Shown piece by piece: positions 12,612 to 16,957 of a stretch of 16,957 nt of DNA. Numbering within the stretch: position 1 is the first letter of the stretch; every line of letters starts with the position of its first letter. The translations under genes and the position numbers were made by a program. The notes below the pieces were generated by a model. The model was given only the letters and a program-made list of their open reading frames with translations, had not been told where the DNA came from and made no database searches. The stretch comes from UBA1738 sp045580145 (GTDB taxonomy: Bacteria > Bacillota > Clostridia > UBA1381), in NCBI GenBank assembly GCA_045580145.1, contig JAZNNI010000050.1, forward strand, positions 1 through 16,957, read 5' to 3'.

Positions 12612-13442
12612 ATGAAAAGAGTAGTAACTATTCAGGACATATCATGCTTTGGAAAATGCTCGCTTACGGTTGCGTTGCCGGTTATTTCGGCTATGGGTGT
12701 TGAGGCGGCAATTCTTCCTACGGCAGTTTTGTCAACTCATACAGGTGGATTTAAAAATTTCACCTTCCACGACCTGTCTGATGATATACCGAGTATTTTT
12801 AAACACTGGAAAGAGGAAAATATTGAATTCGATGCAATATATACAGGGTACCTCGGCTCGTTTGAGCAGATAGACCAGATGAAGGAATTTATAGCCGCAA
12901 AACCTGAAAAGACACTTGCAGTTGTAGACCCTGCAATGGCGGATAATGGTAAGCTTTATGCAGGCTTTACACCTGAATTTGCACGTCATATGGGAACTCT
13001 TTGTGCAAAGGCTGATATTATTCTTCCAAATCTTACCGAAGCATCTTTTATGCTTGGTATTGACTATGTTGAAAACGGCTATGATAAGGCATATATAGAA
13101 GATGTACTTAGAAAGTTGGCGGCACTTGGTGCTAAAAAGGCAGTTTTAACAGGAGTCAGCTTTAATGAAAATGAGCTTGGTTTTGCGATGTATGACAGCG
13201 AAACCAATGAATTTTCATATTACTTCAACGAAAAGATTGATGCTAAGTTTCACGGAACAGGTGACATCTTCTCATCAACCTGTGTAGGTGCATTGATGCG
13301 CGGAAAAGATCTGTATGAAGCTCTCCAGATTGCAGCCGATTACACAGTGGAATGTATTAAACTCACTATGCCGGATAAGGAAAAGCACTGGTATGGTGTT
13401 AAATTTGAAGAGGCAATACCTTATCTTGTAAATAGACTTTAA
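12612..13442 (+). CDS. Pyridoxamine/pyridoxal kinase family protein
   Basis: 276 residues of the ribokinase-like PdxK/PdxY group. It phosphorylates the 5'-hydroxyl of B6 vitamers in salvage of pyridoxal phosphate. Family features are IQDISCFGKCSLTVALP at the N-terminus (7-23), VLSTHTGGF (39-47), AVVDPAMADNGKLY (103-116), LPNLTEA (138-144) and the anion-hole/catalytic HGTGDIFSS (214-222), with D218 as base. The ATG at 12612 is 8 nt after GGGGG. A TTG at 12597 in frame precedes that SD and is not used. It is monocistronic and convergent with the thioesterase gene. Confidence 0.9.
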   Translation: MKRVVTIQDISCFGKCSLTVALPVISAMGVEAAILPTAVLSTHTGGFKNFTFHDLSDDIPSIFKHWKEENIEFDAIYTGYLGSFEQIDQMKEFIAAKPEKTLAVVDPAMADNGKLYAGFTPEFARHMGTLCAKADIILPNLTEASFMLGIDYVENGYDKAYIEDVLRKLAALGAKKAVLTGVSFNENELGFAMYDSETNEFSYYFNEKIDAKFHGTGDIFSSTCVGALMRGKDLYEALQIAADYTVECIKLTMPDKEKHWYGVKFEEAIPYLVNRL

Positions 13443-13448
13443 AATACG

Positions 13449-13485
13449 CAGATGGTTTTTATAATTAAGAGCCATCTGTTTTTTT
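13449..13485. terminator. Terminator shared by pyridoxamine kinase and thioesterase genes
   Basis: CAGATGG (13449-13455) pairs with CCATCTG (13472-13478), extended inward by A/T pairs, and T7 follows on the plus strand. The thioesterase stop (13465-13467) lies in the loop, so the plus-strand terminator uses the last codons of the opposite gene. On the minus strand the hairpin is followed only by CGTATTTT, so it should be weaker that way. Confidence 0.85.
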
Positions 13486-13932
13486 CGCGCATCTTGCTTC
13501 GTGCCTGTGTTTAGCAGCCTCCCATTCAGCACGTTCTTCGTCGGATGTCAGAGTAAGCCCCGGAACGTTGGTAGGATTGTCCTTTTCGTCAAGTGCCACC
13601 ATAACAAGATATGCCTTGTTGATTAAATTGCGAGTACCATCCAGTTCTTCGATGTAGGTTTTAACACATATTTCCATAGATGTTCTGCCGGCATAGGTTA
13701 TATATCCCGTAAGGACAAGCGTGTCATTGACGCGTGCGGGTTTTTTGAATTCCAACCTGTCCACTAAAACAGTTGTTACGTTCTTTTCGCTGTGACGACG
13801 TGCGGTAACGGCGGCAACAATGTCAATCCATTTCATAAGCCGCCCGCCGAAAAGTCTGCCAAACCCGTTCATTCCTGATTGCGTTAAAATTTGTACTTGC
13901 TCTGTGTATGAATCCTTTACCTTTTTGTTCAC
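13465..13932 (-). CDS. Hotdog-fold acyl-CoA thioesterase
   Basis: 155 residues of the YciA/BACH-type acyl-CoA thioesterase family, which hydrolyses acyl-CoA to free acid and CoA. Family signature: MNGFGRLFGGRLMKWIDIVAA (21-41), where N22 and D37 fit the conserved catalytic positions. VDRLEFKKPARVNDTLVLTGYI follows. The acyl preference cannot be read. The start is GTG at 13932, 8 nt after AAGGAG. An ATG in another frame lies between the SD and the GTG, as in sigH. The C-terminus (RHEARCAKKTDGS) is encoded in the shared terminator. Confidence 0.88.
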   Translation of the reverse strand: MNKKVKDSYTEQVQILTQSGMNGFGRLFGGRLMKWIDIVAAVTARRHSEKNVTTVLVDRLEFKKPARVNDTLVLTGYITYAGRTSMEICVKTYIEELDGTRNLINKAYLVMVALDEKDNPTNVPGLTLTSDEERAEWEAAKHRHEARCAKKTDGS

Positions 13933-14008
13933 GATACATTCTCCTTGAGTTATATATTTGTGTTCATTAAAATTTTGGCATTTTTTTGAGCGAAATATGT
14001 GTTTTTTG

Positions 14009-14037
14009 TTGTTTTTAGGTTGTGAATGTGATAAAAT
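14009..14037 (+). promoter_or_regulatory. Candidate promoter of the yqeG-aroE-aroK operon
   Basis: TTGTTT (14009-14014), 17 bp, TAAAAT (14032-14037). Start near 14044. GATTAAAT (14045-14052) and ATTTAATC (14082-14089) could form a hairpin at the very 5' end of the roughly 90-nt leader. Confidence 0.6.
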
Positions 14038-14133
14038 AAAATGAGATTAAATATAAAGTTTAGAGGGATAATTTGTAAGAAATTTAATCGTTCAGGGTGT
14101 TTAAGAGCTATTAGTAATATTTTGGAGGAAAGT

Positions 14134-14625
14134 ATGTTCAAAAAATTTTATCCTGATTATAAATATAAGTCTATAAAGGAAATAGAGCCTGATTTTTTCC
14201 AAAATCACAAAGTAGAATTTGCGATTTTAGATATTGACAATACGCTTGTCAGCTACACATCGCCTTTGGCGGATGATGTGGCAAAGGCTTTTTTAAAGCG
14301 TCTTTCAGATGAAGGCATAAAATACGCATTTGTTTCAAATAATCACAGACAGCGTGTTGAAAATTTTGCCCGTGAATTTGATGCGTTTTTTGTAAACGAT
14401 TCGGGTAAGCCATTCCTTTTTGGCATAAAAAAAGCGATGCGATATTTAGGTGCGAAAAAGGATAATACAGTCTTAATAGGTGACCAAGTCTTTACCGATG
14501 TCTATGCAGGCAAAAGGGCAGGACTTTTAACAGTTATGGTTGACCCGATTGAAGCCAAGGAAACACCATTTTTTGGACTCAAGAGAAAATTAGAAAAAAT
14601 TGTATTAAAGGATTATAAAGAATAA
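14134..14625 (+). CDS. yqeG: YqeG-family HAD phosphatase
   Basis: 163 residues of the HAD superfamily (IIIA type), with motif I DIDNTL (33-38), motif II SNN (68-70), a Lys at K92 (GKPFLFG), and motif III GDQVFTDVYAGKRAG (116-130). The family is a presumed phosphatase of unknown natural substrate. In many Firmicutes it lies next to yqeH and aroE. Here yqeH is missing and aroE follows directly with a 1-nt overlap (TAATG). ATG at 14134 chosen because GGAGG sits just upstream. The 31-residue longer reading from 14041 has no SD. Confidence 0.9.
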   Translation: MFKKFYPDYKYKSIKEIEPDFFQNHKVEFAILDIDNTLVSYTSPLADDVAKAFLKRLSDEGIKYAFVSNNHRQRVENFAREFDAFFVNDSGKPFLFGIKKAMRYLGAKKDNTVLIGDQVFTDVYAGKRAGLLTVMVDPIEAKETPFFGLKRKLEKIVLKDYKE

Positions 14626-15443
14626 TGAAAAAACTTGCAATAATAGGATACCCTGTATCGCATAGCTTTTCGCCTGCGATGCACAATTTTATATCAGAGA
14701 GAATAAATGCTCCGTATAGTTATAGTGCAGTAGAGGTTTTACCGGGCGAGGTAAAAGAGGCAGTGTTGAAGCTTAAAGCTGACGGAATTTGCGGATTTAA
14801 CGTAACTGCGCCACATAAATTTGCAATAATGGAATGCCTTGATGAGATTTCAGAAGATGCAAGACGTTACGGCTCGGTAAATACTGTTGTTAATAAAAAC
14901 GGAAGATTGTACGGATATAATACTGATGCAGAAGGATTTTATATGTCGCTTCGCTATAATGGTATTAATCCTGAAAACAAGCACATACTGATTTTAGGTG
15001 CAGGCGGTGCGGCACAGCCTGTGGCACTTAATCTTGCTGAAAAGGGCGCGGCATCTTTGACTGTTAAAAATCGCACGCAGGAAAAAGCTGAACAACTAAA
15101 GAAATATATCAAAGACTGTATAGACTATGAAATAGAAACACAAATAAAAAGAGAGCATTATGATATTGTTATAAACTGCACATCCTTAGGAATGGGTGAT
15201 AATAAACATTTGTCGGCTATGGAGAATATGTCCTTGATAAACGAAAAAACGGTTGCTGTTGATATGATATATAACCCCGCAGAAACTGTATTTTTAAAAA
15301 ATGCTAAGGATAAGGGTGCAAAGACATTAAATGGACTTGGTATGCTTATTTTTCAAGGCATTTTGGCATACAGGCTTTTTACAGGCATAGATATCGCAGA
15401 TTCTATGGCAGATGAGATTTTAAAAGGAGTTTTTAATAGATGA
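14625..15443 (+). CDS. aroE: Shikimate dehydrogenase
   Basis: 272 residues, usual length. It reduces 3-dehydroshikimate to shikimate with NADPH. The substrate site shows SHSFSPAMHN (12-21), FNVTAPHK with catalytic K65, and NTD with D101. The Rossmann domain has GAGGAAQP (125-132) and NRT (149-151), an NADP-type contact. The C-terminal GLGMLIFQG is typical. The start overlaps the yqeG stop by one base and has only a weak AAAGG well upstream, so it is probably translated by reinitiation. It overlaps aroK by 4 nt. Confidence 0.95.
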   Translation: MKKLAIIGYPVSHSFSPAMHNFISERINAPYSYSAVEVLPGEVKEAVLKLKADGICGFNVTAPHKFAIMECLDEISEDARRYGSVNTVVNKNGRLYGYNTDAEGFYMSLRYNGINPENKHILILGAGGAAQPVALNLAEKGAASLTVKNRTQEKAEQLKKYIKDCIDYEIETQIKREHYDIVINCTSLGMGDNKHLSAMENMSLINEKTVAVDMIYNPAETVFLKNAKDKGAKTLNGLGMLIFQGILAYRLFTGIDIADSMADEILKGVFNR

Positions 15444-15976
15444 ATATAGTTCTTACAGGATATATGGCGAGCGGAAAGACGGCTGTTGGAACATATATTT
15501 CCAAGCTTTGCAGCTTTGAATTTATAGATACAGATGCTACTGTTGAGAAAAGGTGCGGTCTTAGTATTCCTCAAATATTTGAGATAAGCGGTGAGGAATA
15601 TTTTAGGATTTTAGAGAGTGAAGTAATAAAGGAAGCTTCAAAGCGCGATGGTGCTGTGATTTCAACAGGCGGTGGAGCAGTTTTAAATACTGAAAATATT
15701 GCGGTACTTAAAAAGAATGGGGTTATTATAAATCTTGAGCCCAGTGAAGAAGTAATACGTATGCGTCTTGGCGGCGACAACAACTCAAGACCCCTTGTTA
15801 AAAACAGTTCTATGGACGAGATAATCGAAAGATTTAAATATCGCAAGCCTTATTATGATAATTGTGATATTAAGATTGATGTCACAAAGGATAAAGGAAT
15901 AAAAGAAACATCTGAGGAAATTTTGAAAATTCTGGAGGAGAAATATGAAAGCGAATTTTGGGGTGGCAGGAAATAG
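15440..15976 (+). CDS. aroK: Shikimate kinase
   Basis: 178 residues, the next step after AroE: ATP-dependent 3-phosphorylation of shikimate. Walker A GYMASGKT (7-14), shikimate-binding D32 in DTD, R57 in GEEYFRILE, the GGG turn (77-79) and the lid arginine R117 in SRPLV are all in place. AAAGGAG lies upstream inside aroE, and the ATGA overlap indicates coupling. The 3' end overlaps the next gene by 32 nt. Confidence 0.94.
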   Translation: MNIVLTGYMASGKTAVGTYISKLCSFEFIDTDATVEKRCGLSIPQIFEISGEEYFRILESEVIKEASKRDGAVISTGGGAVLNTENIAVLKKNGVIINLEPSEEVIRMRLGGDNNSRPLVKNSSMDEIIERFKYRKPYYDNCDIKIDVTKDKGIKETSEEILKILEEKYESEFWGGRK

Positions 15977-16796
15977 TGACAGCTTTTATGCTGCAGGTCA
16001 TAAAGCATCTGAGGAAATGCCGAAATGGCTCAAGGACTTCGGGCTTGATGCATATGAATATCAATGCGGCAACGGCGTGAGATGCGGTGAGGCGACAGCT
16101 AAAAAAATTGCGGCAGAGGCAGAAAAAAACGGTATAATAATGAGTGTTCATTCGCCTTACTATATCAACCTTGCAACACCTGAGGAGGAAAAACGTGCGG
16201 GAAGCATCAATTATATAATGCAATCGGCACAGCTGGTGAAATACTTAGGAGGCGACCGCATTGTTGTTCACAGCGGAGCTTTAGGAAAACTTACAAGAGA
16301 AGAGGCGTTGTCCTTTGCGAAGAAAACACTTACTCTTGCAAGGACAGAGCTTAAAAATTCGGGGTTTGAAAATATCAGACTTTGTATTGAAACTATGGGA
16401 AAGATTAACCAACTTGGAAATCTTGATGAGGTTATGGAGCTTTGCAGGCTTGACGAAAGCTTTTTGCCTTGTATAGATTTCGGACATCTGAATGCACGGA
16501 CTTTAGGTGGGCTTAAAGAAAAAGCTGATTTTGAGGAAATTTTTGATACTATCGAAAACAAGCTTGGAAGTGAACGCCTTGCGAGCTTTCACAGTCATTT
16601 TAGTAAGATTGAATATACAAAGGGTGGCGAGAAAAAGCATTTGACTTTTGAGGACAATGTTTTTGGGCCTGACTTTGACTTTGTTGCTGAAATCTTAAAA
16701 GAACGTGACCTTGCACCTACTATTATATGTGAATCTTGCGGAACACAGGCGGAAGACGCATATGCGATGAAGATGATGTATGAAGCAGTGAAATAA
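15945..16796 (+). CDS. Endonuclease IV-like TIM-barrel protein with an altered metal site
   Basis: 283 residues, nearly the length of E. coli endonuclease IV (Nfo), and of the AP-endonuclease-2 TIM-barrel fold. Counterparts of the metal ligands are H69 (VHSPYYINL), H109 (VVHSGA), E149 (IETMGK), D178 and H181 (CIDFGHLNA), H216 (HSHFSK), H232 and E263 (CESCG). The expected D-x-H before the last His reads K-K-H (K230, H232), with E229 one position off, so one ligand appears changed. It may be an AP endonuclease with a modified site or a related sugar isomerase-type protein. GGAGGAG precedes the ATG; it overlaps aroK by 32 nt. No terminator is evident downstream. Confidence 0.8.
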   Translation: MKANFGVAGNSDSFYAAGHKASEEMPKWLKDFGLDAYEYQCGNGVRCGEATAKKIAAEAEKNGIIMSVHSPYYINLATPEEEKRAGSINYIMQSAQLVKYLGGDRIVVHSGALGKLTREEALSFAKKTLTLARTELKNSGFENIRLCIETMGKINQLGNLDEVMELCRLDESFLPCIDFGHLNARTLGGLKEKADFEEIFDTIENKLGSERLASFHSHFSKIEYTKGGEKKHLTFEDNVFGPDFDFVAEILKERDLAPTIICESCGTQAEDAYAMKMMYEAVK

Positions 16797-16821
16797 TGAT
16801 TACAAAACTTTTTCAAAAACC

Positions 16822-16850
16822 TTGACAAAATTTTTATAATGTATTATAAT
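16822..16850 (+). promoter_or_regulatory. Consensus promoter of tRNA-Thr
   Basis: TTGACA (16822-16827), exactly 17 bp, TATAAT (16845-16850): perfect in both hexamers. The start near 16857 leaves only about 5 nt before the mature tRNA. Confidence 0.9.
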
Positions 16851-16861
16851 TGTGATGTTGT

Positions 16862-16937
<76 letters not shown>

Positions 16938-16942
16938 CGTCG

Positions 16943-16957
16943 CAGCGGACTTCGCTG
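16943..16957. repeat. Hairpin at the window end, possibly a truncated repeat
   Basis: CAGCG (16943-16947) and CGCTG (16953-16957) flank GACTT. The left side reads GTCGCAGCG, so a longer inverted repeat would be expected to continue past the window edge. It could be the tRNA terminator stem or part of a dispersed repeat. Confidence 0.4.

Noticed and set aside
13950..14141. 63-codon minus-strand ORF between the thioesterase gene and yqeG
   Set aside because: Very A/T-rich, no SD, and it covers the yqeG promoter and leader.

Overview
The window looks like chromosomal housekeeping DNA from a low-GC, endospore-forming Gram-positive bacterium of the Clostridia type. This rests on the gene families and their order (sigH; ylbJ; yqfC-yqfD-phoH-ybeY-dgkA-era-yqzL-recO; yqeG-aroE-aroK), strong GGAGG-type Shine-Dalgarno (SD) sites, frequent TTG/GTG starts, and clear TTGACA-17-TATAAT promoters. 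No species can be named from the sequence alone. I see no prophage, insertion sequence, CRISPR array or defence island.

Layout. 10-803 (minus): a ThiT-type thiamine transporter behind a TPP riboswitch and intrinsic terminator. 862-3465 (plus): a probable operon of 5-formyltetrahydrofolate cyclo-ligase, a PHP-type histidinol phosphatase and a EutH-like permease. It ends in a perfect 40-bp palindrome shared with a convergent small membrane protein (3494-3793, minus). 3962-5077 (plus): sigH with a consensus promoter, then a double zinc-ribbon protein and a terminator. 5052-5266 holds several stacked hairpins and no gene. 5267-6349 (minus): ylbJ, a sporulation membrane protein, divergent from the next block. 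6428-12104 (plus): a tightly packed and often overlapping run of yqfC, yqfD, phoH, ybeY, dgkA, era, yqzL (58 aa), recO and a dCMP-type deaminase. 12134-12501: rpsT as its own transcription unit. 12551-13485: pyridoxamine kinase, convergent with a hotdog acyl-CoA thioesterase (13465-13932, minus) through a shared terminator. 14009-16796 (plus): yqeG-aroE-aroK plus an endonuclease IV-like TIM-barrel protein. 16822-16937: tRNA-Thr(GGT) with a perfect consensus promoter.

How the genes work together. The yqfC-recO block joins sporulation genes (expected sigma-E dependent) to RNA and ribosome maturation (YbeY, Era, PhoH), lipid phosphate recycling (DgkA) and DNA repair (RecO). SigH and YlbJ also belong to the sporulation programme. 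AroE and AroK are consecutive steps of the shikimate pathway. ThiT, the folate cyclo-ligase and pyridoxamine kinase serve cofactor supply.

The points most worth a second look are: the endonuclease IV-like protein, where one expected metal ligand is replaced; the palindrome that carries both stop codons; out-of-frame ATGs between the SD and the GTG start of sigH (and of the thioesterase); the run of TTG starts in the sporulation block; the yqzL-recO overlap; the orphan EutH; and the hairpin cluster at 5052-5163. I did not find a convincing new multi-gene system.
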